Positions 56,002 to 64,000 of a DNA stretch of 64,000 bases are shown one piece after another. Origin of the DNA: Candidatus Manganitrophus sp. GTDB lineage: Bacteria; Nitrospirota; Nitrospiria; SBBL01; Manganitrophaceae. Within the stretch, counting starts at the first letter, position 1, and every line of letters starts with the position of its first letter. The DNA lies in the NCBI GenBank assembly GCA_028865235.1, contig CP114561.1, positions 2,252,001 to 2,316,000 of the forward strand. The letters are read 5' to 3'. The notes under the pieces were generated by a model that worked only from the letters and a program-made list of their open reading frames with translations, was not told the DNA's origin and searched no databases. A program made the position numbers and the translations under genes.

Positions 56002-56012
56002 ACAGATTTATT
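56002..56012. repeat. Flanking copy of ACAGATTTATT repeat
   Basis: ACAGATTTATT here is the exact inverse of AATAAATCTGT at 56613-56623. The two copies bracket the PIN-like gene. The sequence resembles motifs seen around REP-associated elements. Confidence 0.5.
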
Positions 56013-56024
56013 CTGGCCGTGTTA

Positions 56025-56519
56025 TTACTTTTTTCTATCGTATTCAAACAGATAGTCCAAAAACTCATAGGCCTTCATGATCTTTGTATGATATTTCTGT
56101 TCTAGGTAAGACCGCCGCCCCTCATTGATGAAGCCTTTTGCATCATCAGTAACAAATATATCTCTTCTGTCTCGAACATGAGAGGTAAATGCCATGGCAT
56201 CTCTGAGTTGGCGTTGCTGTCCCCGAGATAAGTTTTCTCGTTTACCTACAGGCGGGAATGAGTTATTTGAGATTACGCGCAGTATATCCTCAAACCGTTC
56301 ACAATCTTCATCGGACGCTAGGGCTCCAACATCCAAGCGGCTTTGGTCGAGAACAAAGATCTCTGGTGTCCGTCCTATAGAACCGTCGATAACAATACTA
56401 GAATTCTGGAGTTCCATTTCTGTGACCGTAACCACTACCAGATCCAACCCTATGTGTGTAGCTTTCTGGATAAGATCAGATTTGTCGACGGCATTGGTAT
56501 CTAATGTTATTCTCATCAT
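56025..56519 (-). CDS. PIN-like domain protein
   Basis: About 165 residues when started at ATG 56519 or 56516. The start of the fold, RITLDTNAVDKSDL, with Asp, and the later LRDAMAFTSHVRDRRDIFVTDDAKGF, with two Asp, give a PIN-nuclease-like acidic set. The remaining residues are unlike known toxins. The gene is much less GC-rich than its neighbours and is flanked by REP-like sequences, so it may have been acquired. The longer upstream reading frame is translated from the repeat itself and is not part of the protein. No antitoxin is visible. Confidence 0.6.
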   Translation of the reverse strand: MMRITLDTNAVDKSDLIQKATHIGLDLVVVTVTEMELQNSSIVIDGSIGRTPEIFVLDQSRLDVGALASDEDCERFEDILRVISNNSFPPVGKRENLSRGQQRQLRDAMAFTSHVRDRRDIFVTDDAKGFINEGRRSYLEQKYHTKIMKAYEFLDYLFEYDRKK

Positions 56520-56542
56520 TTCCGCATTATAGTGAACTAGGA

Positions 56543-56623
56543 GGGACACACCCAAAACCGCACACTTTCTACTAAAAAGGACGTGTCCCGGATTTCCCAT
56601 GTCAGTCAACAAAATAAATCTGT
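56543..56623. repeat. REP-like palindromic repeat upstream of the PIN-like gene
   Basis: GGGACAC (56543-56549) pairs with GTGTCCC (56583-56589), and AATAAATCTGT follows at 56613-56623. Such GGACACGTCC/AAATCTGTCCCC sequences are common in REP-type repeats tied to Y1 transposases. No transposase gene is in view. Confidence 0.45.
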
Positions 56624-56655
56624 CCCCTTTTTATATACTTTTTATATATCTATCA

Positions 56656-56713
56656 GGCAGTCCCTCGGCACAGCGTTGATCTTCTTCCGACACGCCGTAG
56701 CCGAGGGATTGCC
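56656..56713. terminator. Long hairpin after the subtilase gene
   Basis: GGCAGTCCCTCGGC (56656-56669) and GCCGAGGGATTGCC (56700-56713) can pair over 14 bases with one G-U, with a 30-base loop. It sits just after the subtilase stop on the minus strand. There is no T-run after it, so it may be a repeat or stabilising hairpin rather than a true terminator. Confidence 0.45.
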
Positions 56714-56727
56714 CCCCTCAGCTTAAA

Positions 56728-58716
56728 TCAAAGCGTCATTTCAAGCGTAAAGCTCCGGATCTTCCCGGTGTCGACGCGGGCTTTGTCTTCCACAATGAGG
56801 GTCCAGGTTCCCTTCGGGCTTTTTCCCTTCAGGGCAACGAGGCCGGGCGCATTGATCTCGTCATACGTCTTCTTGAGGTTGTCGGTTGCGCCCCCCTCCC
56901 GGTTGTGAAGGCGGATGGCGGAGACGCCGGTCGCCGTCGGCGGTTTGATGCTGACGATCAGATCGCCGATGTAGGTGTGCTCGATGTCGACCGTCACCTT
57001 GATCTTTTTCAGCGATCCGGTGTCGGCGACCGGCAGGTCGAGGCGGGCGGTCTGCAGATCCCGGATCGGGACGTCGCGCACCACCGTCCGGATGGCGACG
57101 GTGTCGGGCTGCGCCGGCATCGCCAGCTCCACCGCCTTTTTGGCGTTGACCCGGCCGTAGCCGTAGAGGTGGCTGTGGCCGTTGGCGTCGTATTTCCCGC
57201 CGGAAGTGTCGATCCGGTCGCACGAGCGCTTGATCACATCCTTCACCTCATCCCAACGGAGGTTCGGATTGCGCGCGAGGATCAGCGCCGCCACGCCGGC
57301 CACCCCCGGACAAGAGCTGGAAGTTCCGCCGAAGTCGTCGGTATAGTGGCCCGCGGCGTCGCCGAGGCTGGTGCTGCCATGATTGTAGCCGAGGGGGCCG
57401 GAGCGGTCGGTCGTCCAGATGCCGGGGGTGAGAGACGGGAAGACATTGCTGCTCGGAAAGGCGCACCAGACGGCGGGACCGAAATCGCTATACGGCGCTT
57501 TCTTCCCCTTGTCGTTGCAGGCGGCGACGGCGATCACCTTCTCATAGCTGGCATAGCCGTCGTTGTTGACGCTCTCGTTGCCGTTGCCGGCGGCGAAGCA
57601 GATCACGCACCCCTTTCCGTTCCGGCCGTTCTTGATTGCAAACTCCATCGCCAGGCGGGTGCTGTCGGGGAGCGGCACGACCTGATGGTGGTCCGGATCG
57701 TTCGGATTGGTGAAATCGCCGTCGGGCGGCCCCCAGCTGCACGAGATCACGTCGGCCCCGTTTTGCGCCGCCCAGACGAAGGCGTCGGCCTCCGCCTGCG
57801 AGCCGAGATTGGAGGCGAAGCGGATCGGCATCAGCCGCGCCCTTGGCGCGACCCCCGAGGCGCCGAAATTTCCGTCGGCGCAGGCCACCCCGGCGCAGGC
57901 GGTCCCGTGATTGTCGCCGTTGCCCGGCCGCGGGTCGTTCGTCCGCCGGGTCACGTCGCGGGGGGCGACGATCTTGGCCGAGGAGCGGAACTCCTGATGA
58001 TCGAGATCGACGCCGTCATCGATCACCGCGATGATCGCTCCGGTCCCGTCGCTCAACGGCCAGGCCGCTTCGACATTGGCGTGCTGATCGATGGTTTGGC
58101 CGCCGACGCTCGTCTTCTTCAAATGCCACTGCTGCGGGAAGGCGGCGCGCTGGCGTGCCTCGCGGATCAACTCGGGATGGCAGAATTGGACGGTCGGCTC
58201 TTGTAACAGCGCTTCGGCGATGTCGAAGATCTTCAGCCCGGTCCCTTCGGGGGCGGCGACGAAATAGGCGTTGCGGGCATATTCGAGGACCCGCTTGATC
58301 TCCAAGCGGTGTTTTTTAATGATCTTCCGGCAGGCGGTGGCGCTTTCGTCGCCGTCGAACTTGACGAAGAAGTTTTCGGTATAGATGACCGGCCGGCCCG
58401 CCTTCGGATCGACGAGGACCCGCCCGGCGAATTCGATTTGCGGCTCGCGCTTCAGGACTTGGCGGGCGCGGTCGCGCAGACTCTTGGCGCGGCGCGTCGG
58501 CTTCGCCCGCAGGACGTCGACCCCCGCCTCGCGAAAGCGGGCCGCCAGGTCGAAGTTGCCGAGCAAGGCGCGGGCCTCCGGTGAAACAGGGGCCACCTCG
58601 AAAGGTCTTGCGGCGAGCACCGGGGCGCGGTTGGTCGTGCGGACCACGAGATGCTCGTTGCTGGTTGTGAGGGAGTAGCGCTTTCCGGTCTTGCCACCAT
58701 ATCGGAACGAGTACAT
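56728..58716 (-). CDS. Subtilisin-like serine protease with C-terminal P domain
   Basis: A 662-residue S8-family protease. After a 190-residue N-terminal prodomain-like part come the catalytic Asp (AIIAVIDDGVDLDHQEF), His (DNHGTACAGVACADGN) and Ser (GGTSSSCPGVAGVAALIL) regions in order. A proprotein-convertase P domain (IRDLQTARLDLPVADTG, THIGD-type IEHTYIGDLIVSIKPP) forms the C-terminal 120 residues. No signal peptide is visible, so export may be by another route or it acts inside. The prodomain-like part resembles the separate protein at 58944. GC is very high compared with the PIN-like gene next to it. Confidence 0.93.
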   Translation of the reverse strand: MYSFRYGGKTGKRYSLTTSNEHLVVRTTNRAPVLAARPFEVAPVSPEARALLGNFDLAARFREAGVDVLRAKPTRRAKSLRDRARQVLKREPQIEFAGRVLVDPKAGRPVIYTENFFVKFDGDESATACRKIIKKHRLEIKRVLEYARNAYFVAAPEGTGLKIFDIAEALLQEPTVQFCHPELIREARQRAAFPQQWHLKKTSVGGQTIDQHANVEAAWPLSDGTGAIIAVIDDGVDLDHQEFRSSAKIVAPRDVTRRTNDPRPGNGDNHGTACAGVACADGNFGASGVAPRARLMPIRFASNLGSQAEADAFVWAAQNGADVISCSWGPPDGDFTNPNDPDHHQVVPLPDSTRLAMEFAIKNGRNGKGCVICFAAGNGNESVNNDGYASYEKVIAVAACNDKGKKAPYSDFGPAVWCAFPSSNVFPSLTPGIWTTDRSGPLGYNHGSTSLGDAAGHYTDDFGGTSSSCPGVAGVAALILARNPNLRWDEVKDVIKRSCDRIDTSGGKYDANGHSHLYGYGRVNAKKAVELAMPAQPDTVAIRTVVRDVPIRDLQTARLDLPVADTGSLKKIKVTVDIEHTYIGDLIVSIKPPTATGVSAIRLHNREGGATDNLKKTYDEINAPGLVALKGKSPKGTWTLIVEDKARVDTGKIRSFTLEMTL

Positions 58717-58842
58717 AGATGACCTCCTTGTCGTCTGAGTTGTCTTTTGATTGCGCGGCGCGTATCCTCTATACTAAACCGATCAGAGCTCCAAATTCAA
58801 AAAGTAGGCGTTGGTAGTGACTCAATTCGATTCCTTTTAGGT

Positions 58843-58908
58843 GTCATTCCCGCGGAGGCGGGAATCCAGTGACCTAAATCTCTGGATCCCCGCTTTCGCG
58901 GGGATGAC
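58843..58908. repeat. REP-type palindrome doublet
   Basis: Two hairpins, CCCGCGGAGGCGGG and CCCCGCTTTCGCGGGG, lie inside a larger inverted repeat (GTCATTCCC...GGGATGAC, with GGAATCCAG opposite CTGGATCCC). This is the GTCATTCCCGC-type REP doublet common in many bacterial genomes. It separates the divergent subtilase and prodomain-like genes. Confidence 0.85.
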
Positions 58909-58943
58909 GTACTGTCGTATTCCTCTCCGTTGCAGGTGTCGAG

Positions 58944-59444
58944 ATGGCGTCCGGGAAAAATCCCCTTTCCAAATTCCCCCAAGAGGTTCGAAGCGGCATA
59001 CAACCGTCCTCTCCGGTCTATACCCGCTTGCCCGACCGCTACGCCGTCCACGGCCCCCGGCCGCCTTCCAAAGACGCCCTCCTCTCGATGGGGGAAGGAG
59101 AAGACCGGATCGAGATATTCCGCGGGGAAGCGGAGCAGCAGAAAAACGCCCCCGGCCAGGTCGGGCCGGTCTACACGCTGCAGCCGGGCGGCGCGCCCGC
59201 CGTCCCGACGGGGCGCGTCTTCATCCGATTCAAAGAAGGGGTTCCGGTCGAAAGGCACCTCCGGGAAATCGAGCAGGCCGGTTACGAGATCGTGCAGCGC
59301 CTCGACTATGCGCCGCACGCGGCCTGGCTGCGGGCGCATTCGGGAGAGATCGCCGATGCCCTGACCCGCATCCCCGCCCTGGAACAGATCGCCGATGTTG
59401 AAAATGTCGAGCCGCAAATGTTGATGCAGCGGGTCAACCGCTAG
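58944..59444 (+). CDS. Stand-alone subtilase-prodomain-like protein
   Basis: A 166-residue protein from ATG 58944. The first 80 residues are Pro/Gly-rich and probably flexible. Residues 85-166 (GRVFIRFKEGVPVERHLREI, EQAGYEIVQRLDYAPHAAWL, LTRIPALEQIADVENVEPQM) follow the same strand-helix pattern and spacing as the prodomain of the neighbouring subtilase (FFVKFDGDESATACRKII, VLEYARNAYFVAAP, LLQEPTVQFCHPELI). This suggests an inhibitor or folding helper acting in trans on the protease. No signal peptide is seen. The likeness is by eye, without an alignment program. Confidence 0.72.
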   Translation: MASGKNPLSKFPQEVRSGIQPSSPVYTRLPDRYAVHGPRPPSKDALLSMGEGEDRIEIFRGEAEQQKNAPGQVGPVYTLQPGGAPAVPTGRVFIRFKEGVPVERHLREIEQAGYEIVQRLDYAPHAAWLRAHSGEIADALTRIPALEQIADVENVEPQMLMQRVNR

Positions 59445-59505
59445 ATATTATCGAAATACATTAGGTGGGGTCAATTAGAAAAGGATGTCCGCATGGAATG
59501 AAGGC

Positions 59506-60210
59506 TTATTGTTGCTTCTTTGCGGTGACGAGTGCCGACCCCTGCATCGTCAGCGACTCGACTTGAATGTCCGAGAACCCTTCCCGGCGCATCGCGGCGG
59601 TCAGCTCCTCGATCCATCGGGTCTTTCGGATGACGACCGGCAGCTCATACAACGTCTCTTTCCACTCCGGCCAGCGCCATCCGCCGATCGGGGGGAGGAG
59701 TTTGAAATAGGCTTCAAAGGTCCATCGCAGGAGGGGATTCGTCGGGTAGGTGAAGTCGTGGAAGACGAGAACGCCGCCGGGGGCGATCATTCGGGAGAGA
59801 TTCGAAATCAGAAGATCGAGGTTGGCGTATTTGGGAAGGTACGACGTCACGCAAGCGTCGAATTGGTCGTCGGAGACGAACGCTTCGGCGGGGCTGTGGA
59901 CGAAGGTGACATCGGCGCGGTTCGCTTCGGCTTTTTTCCGTGCGATGTCGAGATAACCCTTCGTCAGATCGACCCCGACGATCTGCGCATTTGGGAATTT
60001 TTGGGCGATGGCGAAGCTGAGAATGCCGGTGCCGCAGGCGAGATCGAGAATCTTTCGGGAGGAGGGAGGGATTTTGGAGAGGATCTTTTTCTTCCAGAGC
60101 CGATCGATCCAGAAGGTCGAGTGATTGACCACCTGATCGTAACTCGCCCCGGTCTTTTCGAAGAACTGTTCCGCCCAGGCGCGTTTTTCTTCCAGGCTCG
60201 GCGTGGCCAA
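59506..60210 (-). CDS. SAM-dependent methyltransferase (UbiE-like)
   Basis: A 234-residue class I methyltransferase. Motif I reads ILDLACGTGILSFAIA, then VGVDLTKGYLDIA, and APGGVLVFHDFTYP. The start is ATG 60210, three bases after the pyrE stop, so it is translationally close to pyrE. The look is that of quinone- or lipid-type methyltransferases, but the substrate is not shown. Confidence 0.87.
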   Translation of the reverse strand: MATPSLEEKRAWAEQFFEKTGASYDQVVNHSTFWIDRLWKKKILSKIPPSSRKILDLACGTGILSFAIAQKFPNAQIVGVDLTKGYLDIARKKAEANRADVTFVHSPAEAFVSDDQFDACVTSYLPKYANLDLLISNLSRMIAPGGVLVFHDFTYPTNPLLRWTFEAYFKLLPPIGGWRWPEWKETLYELPVVIRKTRWIEELTAAMRREGFSDIQVESLTMQGSALVTAKKQQ

Positions 60211-60213
60211 CGG

Positions 60214-60780
60214 TTAGCCCTTTAAGAGATCTTCCACGGTATAGAGCGCTTCCACCTCAAAACCGAGACGCTCCAGATGCTCGCGTCCCCCCTCTTTCCG
60301 ATCGACCAGCGCGATCACCTTCACCACGTCGCAGCCGGCCTCTTGAAGAATCCGGATCGTCCGCTCGGTCGCCCGCCCGCTGGTGAGGACGTCGTCGACC
60401 ACGACCACTTTGGTCTCCCGCCCGACCCGTCCCTCGATGAAGCCCTGGTTTCCGTACCCTTTCGACTCTTTCCGGATGATGAAGGCCGAGATGGGGGCGC
60501 CGCTTTCGTAGCTGAGGACCGCGACGGCGGTGGCGATCGGATCGGCGCCGAGGGTCATCCCGCCGATGGCGTCGATCTCCAGATCGGCGATCCGGTCGAG
60601 AATCATCAGTCCGACCCAGGTCGCCCCTTCGGCGTCGAGCGTCACCTTCTTGCAATCGATATAGAAGTGACTTTTCCTTCCGGAGGAGAGGACAAAAACC
60701 GGCTCGGCGCTGTAGACGAAAGAGTCCCGAAGTTTTTTAAGAAGTTGCTGCCGTAAGGCGGCCCGTTCACGGTCATTCAT
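60214..60780 (-). CDS. pyrE: Orotate phosphoribosyltransferase
   Basis: A 188-residue enzyme that joins orotate and PRPP to orotidine monophosphate. The PRPP motif VVVVDDVLTSGRATERTI is present, with the hood region SSGRKSHFYIDCKKVTLD at the start and RKESKGYGNQG in the flexible loop. ATG 60780 is chosen at the family N-terminus. It is followed after three bases by the methyltransferase gene. Confidence 0.95.
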   Translation of the reverse strand: MNDRERAALRQQLLKKLRDSFVYSAEPVFVLSSGRKSHFYIDCKKVTLDAEGATWVGLMILDRIADLEIDAIGGMTLGADPIATAVAVLSYESGAPISAFIIRKESKGYGNQGFIEGRVGRETKVVVVDDVLTSGRATERTIRILQEAGCDVVKVIALVDRKEGGREHLERLGFEVEALYTVEDLLKG

Positions 60781-60897
60781 TGTTTTCCATCATACAGACA
60801 AGCCGGTCTGAAAGCAACTTGCTTTTGGGATCGGGAGGGGATCTAAAAGGAGGGAGGCCGCGATTTTCACAGAGGGGACAAAGAGCCGTCCGAAAGC

Positions 60898-60935
60898 AAC
60901 CGGCCGGAGAAGAACCGCTCCTTCTCCGGCCGGTT
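60898..60935 (-). terminator. Perfect 15-base hairpin after the DUF2231 gene
   Basis: AACCGGCCGGAGAAG (60898-60912) and CTTCTCCGGCCGGTT (60921-60935) are exact complements with an 8-base loop. It starts five bases after the DUF2231 stop on the minus strand. The T-run after it is weak, so stopping may be partial. Confidence 0.75.
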
Positions 60936-60939
60936 GACC

Positions 60940-61425
60940 TCACGCCACCCTTCGGAATCGCTCTTCGCCGGTGCGTCCCTTTTCTTCCACGCCGACGCCA
61001 TGTTTGTAGACCAGCTCTCCTCCCAGCCATCCCTGCAGGCCGATCAAGAGAACGCCGACCAGGTTCAAGATCACCACCCCCCAGGGCTGCTGATTCGTCG
61101 CGATGACTCCCCAATCGCGAAGGAGAAGGTTGGCGAAATAAAGGATCGCCAGGGTGACCCCGATTCCCATATGGTAGGTGGCGATCTGGCGGGCCTCGGT
61201 CTTGGGCGGCAGGGTGAGGTAGTCGAGAAAACCGGGGATGGCGGCGGCGACATTCCCGACCAATCCCCCCAGCATCGTCCAGTAGGCCATTCGAAACCAA
61301 AAGGGATCGCCGGCCGACAAATAAACCAGATCGAAGACAAATGAAATGATATAAAGGCCGATCGGAAAGACGACCAGCATCGGGTGGATCGGATGCCCCA
61401 TGATTTTTGCGCGAGCCGGCTGCAT
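60940..61425 (-). CDS. DUF2231 membrane protein
   Basis: A 161-residue protein with four hydrophobic helices. The family opening MGHPIHPMLVVFPIGLYIISF has the conserved HPIHP, and a GFLDYLTLPP loop follows. DUF2231 proteins are predicted inner-membrane proteins that may bind haem through the His pair; no function is proven. The start is ATG 61425. A separate hairpin lies just after it. Confidence 0.88.
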   Translation of the reverse strand: MQPARAKIMGHPIHPMLVVFPIGLYIISFVFDLVYLSAGDPFWFRMAYWTMLGGLVGNVAAAIPGFLDYLTLPPKTEARQIATYHMGIGVTLAILYFANLLLRDWGVIATNQQPWGVVILNLVGVLLIGLQGWLGGELVYKHGVGVEEKGRTGEERFRRVA

Positions 61426-61571
61426 AAGCGCCTCCTGAACAAAAGGTTACTCTTTATAACGTAGCATCCGCGGCGGCGAAGCTTCAATGACCCGAAGAGG
61501 GGATGCGGCTACTCCTTTGGGAGGATTCGCCCGATTTGACATCGTTCCGCCGCGGTGACAGAATAGCCGAA

Positions 61572-63799
61572 ATGATTTCCTCTAAAAATGTCCTCTCCAA
61601 TCGAAACCGCCGACTTCTCCTCCTGACCCCCCCTTTACCCAGTTGAACACCCCCTACCCGGCGACCGCCTATTTAACCGGTTTTCTCCGGTCGCGGGGTT
61701 ATCCTGTCTTTCAGGCCGACCTCGGCATCGAGACGATCCTCGCCCTCTTTTCCCGGGAGGGGCTGACCCGCCTCTTCGAGGAGGTTCGAGCGGTGGAAGA
61801 TCCTCACCCCGCCGTCGTCCGGAGCCTCCTTTTGAAAGAGCGTTATCTCGATACGATCGAGCCGGTCATTCAATTCCTTCAGGGAAATCAGCCCTCGATG
61901 GCGACGCAGATTTGCAAGCGGCGGTTTCTCCCGGAGGGGCCCCGGTTCGCCGCGTTGGAGGAAGATCAATGGGCCTTCGGAAGCCTCGGAATCACCGACC
62001 GGGCGAAGCACCTCGCAAGCCTCTACCTCGACGATTTGGCGGATCTGATCCAGGGAACGGTAGCGCCCCACTTCGGCCTCAGCCGGTATGCAGAGCGGAT
62101 CGCCACCTCGGCCGCCTCGTACGACCCGATCCACCAAGCGCTCAACGCGCCGCCGGGGCTGATCGATCAGATGCTGGAAGAGGTCCTACGACCCCATCTG
62201 GAAACGCATCGGCCCGCGCTGGTCGGGATCACAATCCCCTTTCCCGGAAATCTCTACGGCGCGCTTCGGGCGGCGGCCGCCGTCCGGAAATGGAATCCGC
62301 GGGTGAAGATCGCGCTCGGCGGCGGCTTCGTCAACACCGAGCTGCGCGAGCTGGCCGAGCCGCGCCTGTTCGACTTCGTCGACGTGGTCACGCTGGACGG
62401 CGGCGAGCGTCCGCTGCTGGCGCTGATCGAGCACCTCGAGGGCCGGCGTTCGCGGGAACGACTGGTGCCGCAGTTTCTTCGTGAGCGAGGGGACGGTACG
62501 CTACGTCCACGTTCCCCGGAACCCGACATCCCGTTCGAGCAGACCGGCACGCCGACCTGGGACGGGCTGCCGCTGCGCCGCTACCTCTCGCTGCTGGACA
62601 TGCTCAACCCCATGCATCGCCTCTGGAGCGACGGGCGCTGGAACAAGCTCACCGTCGCCCACGGCTGCTACTGGAAGAAGTGCAGCTTCTGCGACGTCGG
62701 CCTCGACTACATCTCGCGCTACGAGGCGGCGAGCGCCGCGACGCTGGTCGACCGCATCGAGGCCATCGTCGCGGAGACCGGCCAGACCGGCTTCCACTTC
62801 GTCGACGAGGCCGCGCCGCCCAAGGCGCGCCTCGCCGATCTGGCGCTGGCACTGCTCGAGCGGGGGCGGTCGATCTCGTGGTGGGGCAACATCCGCTTCG
62901 AGAAGAGCTTTCAACCCCGGGCTCGCCGAGGAACTCGCCGAGAGCGGCTGCATCGCCGTGACCGGCGGGCTGGAGGTCGCCTCCGACCGCCTGCTGGCGC
63001 TGATGAAGAAGGGCGTCTCGGTCGAGCAGGTGGCGCGCGTGACGCGCGGCTTCTCCGAGGCCGGCATCCTGGTACACGCCTACCTGATGTACGGCTTTCC
63101 GACCGAGACCGCCAAAGAGACGGTCGAGAGCCTGGAACGGGTGCGGCAGCTTTTTTCGGCGGGGGTCATTCAATCGGCCTTCTGGCATCGGTTTACCGCC
63201 ACCCGCCACAGCCCGGTGGGACTGAATCCGGACGCGTACGGCATCACGATCGCCGGACCGGCGCCCGGGCCTTTCGCCAACAATGATTTGATCCATCTCG
63301 ATCCGGCCGGGTGCGACCCCGCCCCCTTCGGTCCGGGGCTGGCGAAGGCGATCTACAATTATATGCACGGCGTCGGATTGGAGACCGGTGTCCGGCGCTG
63401 GTTCGACTTTCCCACACCGAAGCCGAACGTTCCCGCCGATCTGATCGCGCAGGCGCTCGCCTCCCTCCGTCCACCCGAGAAGATCTGGAGCGGCGGCTGG
63501 TTTGGCTCGGGGGGACACCGCTCCTCCGGCCGCTCCGGACCCAGAAAAGGGCCGGGCAGGTTTCCCTGATCTTTCCCGGATGGGAAGAAGACGGGGAGAT
63601 TCGGCTTGATCCGCCGGTCGCCGGATGGTGCCGCGATCTCCTCGATCAATCCCGGCCCCGCGGAAGAAAGGGAGCCCCCTTCATCCGGCTTTCGGAGGCG
63701 GCGGAGCGGTATCCCGCTTCAGCAGGCCAATCCTTCTCAAAATTTCTGCAAAGTCGTCCCTGGCGGACCCTCCGCGCCGCCGGGCTCCTTCTCATTTAA
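61572..63799 (+). CDS. B12-binding-type radical SAM protein, frame breaks
   Basis: About 740 residues, ATG 61572. The N-terminus (RRLLLLTPPFTQLNTPYPATAYL) and the later VGITIPFPGNLYGAL and GGGFVNTELRE belong to the cobalamin-binding-like fold. The radical SAM core has HGCYWKKCSFCDVGLDY. Its Cys spacing is CX4CX2C rather than CX3CX2C. Frames break near 61613 (seven Cs), about 62480-62520, about 62915 and near 63500. The last frame gives a C-terminal piece (GQVSLIFPGWEEDGEIRL) ending at 63799. Bases 62290-63110 use CGC/CTG codons unlike both ends. The substrate is unknown. Confidence 0.82.
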
Positions 63800-63910
63800 G
63801 ATCAGCTCTCCTTCTTCCGGATCAGTAGACCCACCTCTTTAGGGTGATTGTTCCGGCCGGTTTCTTTCCATACGATGAAGGGATGATCCGGAATTGCATG
63901 AGGAGAAGAG

Positions 63911-64000
63911 ATGATGAAGGCGACGGAACTGCTTCAGGAAGATCACGAGAAGATGCGAAACCTGCTTGAGAGGCTCCGATCGGCGCGGGACAAAGAAGAG
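63911..64000 (+). CDS. Hemerythrin-like HHE protein, 5' end only
   Basis: The reading frame begins at ATG 63911 after AGGAGAAG and leaves the window. The first 30 residues (ATELLQEDHEKMRNLLERL) match the first helix of hemerythrin HHE domains, with the His at DHEKM in place. Such proteins bind O2, NO or iron. Confidence 0.75.
   Translation, partial: MMKATELLQEDHEKMRNLLERLRSARDKEE

Noticed and set aside
56905-58206. 433-codon plus-strand frame across the subtilase
   Set aside because: Antisense shadow; Arg/Gly/Val-rich from the high GC.

Overview
The window looks like a bacterial chromosome segment around the replication origin, from an organism of moderately high GC. The dnaA/rpmH junction, a GlnE/P-II nitrogen cluster, a NirB-type nitrite reductase, an SmbP-like protein and general protein style suggest a Nitrospirota-type bacterium. 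That placement is an inference from protein character, with no database search behind it. Many genes, including essential ones (gyrA, dnaN, mnmG, parA), carry single-base frame breaks, mostly in runs of five or more G/C. These look like consensus errors, so such genes are annotated end to end as one CDS with the breaks noted. In acs, gyrA, gyrB and a radical SAM gene, the most conserved stretches also switch to another codon style (Arg CGC, Leu CTG), which suggests a chimeric consensus or recombination.

Left part (1-19 kb), mixed strands: a partial NuoF-like subunit, a Tat-exported beta-carbonic anhydrase, CbiC, cupins, a membrane protein, a SnoaL-like protein next to GlpD, rhodanese, acetyl-CoA synthetase, and an Slp-type lipoprotein. 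An RNA-repair cluster follows (archease, COG0523 GTPase, RtcB, second archease), then a ChaN/PDZ lipoprotein, Ogt, tmRNA (ssrA) with its terminator, SmpB, a DciA-like protein and a TPR protein.

Origin region (19-36.7 kb): dnaA, dnaN, gyrB, gyrA and the TPR gene run leftwards. From a DnaA-box-bearing intergenic region at about 26.6-27.0 kb, rpmH, rnpA, yidD, yidC, mnmE, mnmG, rsmG, parA, parB, a bactofilin and mnmA run rightwards. recF is missing between dnaN and gyrB. A perfect parS palindrome lies between mnmE and mnmG.

Nitrogen region (40.5-51 kb): GlnE is split into an adenylyl-removase-like half (minus strand) and an adenylyltransferase-like half (plus strand) whose N-terminus carries two GlnD-type ACT domains. 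Close by, a minus-strand operon encodes a sulfite-oxidase-family molybdopterin domain joined to a P-II domain, a free P-II, a NirB/NirA-type nitrite reductase fusion and another P-II. A terminator-like hairpin sits in the leader. Together these suggest an unusual nitrogen control circuit, in which glutamine may be sensed on GlnE itself and NifI-like P-II proteins act on nitrate/nitrite assimilation. This is the most likely undescribed system in the window.

Right part (51-64 kb): an SmbP-like protein, a 13-repeat Ycf48-like secreted protein, membrane proteins, PyrF, a PIN-like gene between REP-like repeats, a subtilase with P-domain facing a free-standing prodomain-like protein across a REP doublet, a methyltransferase, PyrE, a DUF2231 protein, a B12-type radical SAM enzyme with unusual cysteine spacing, and the start of a hemerythrin-like gene.
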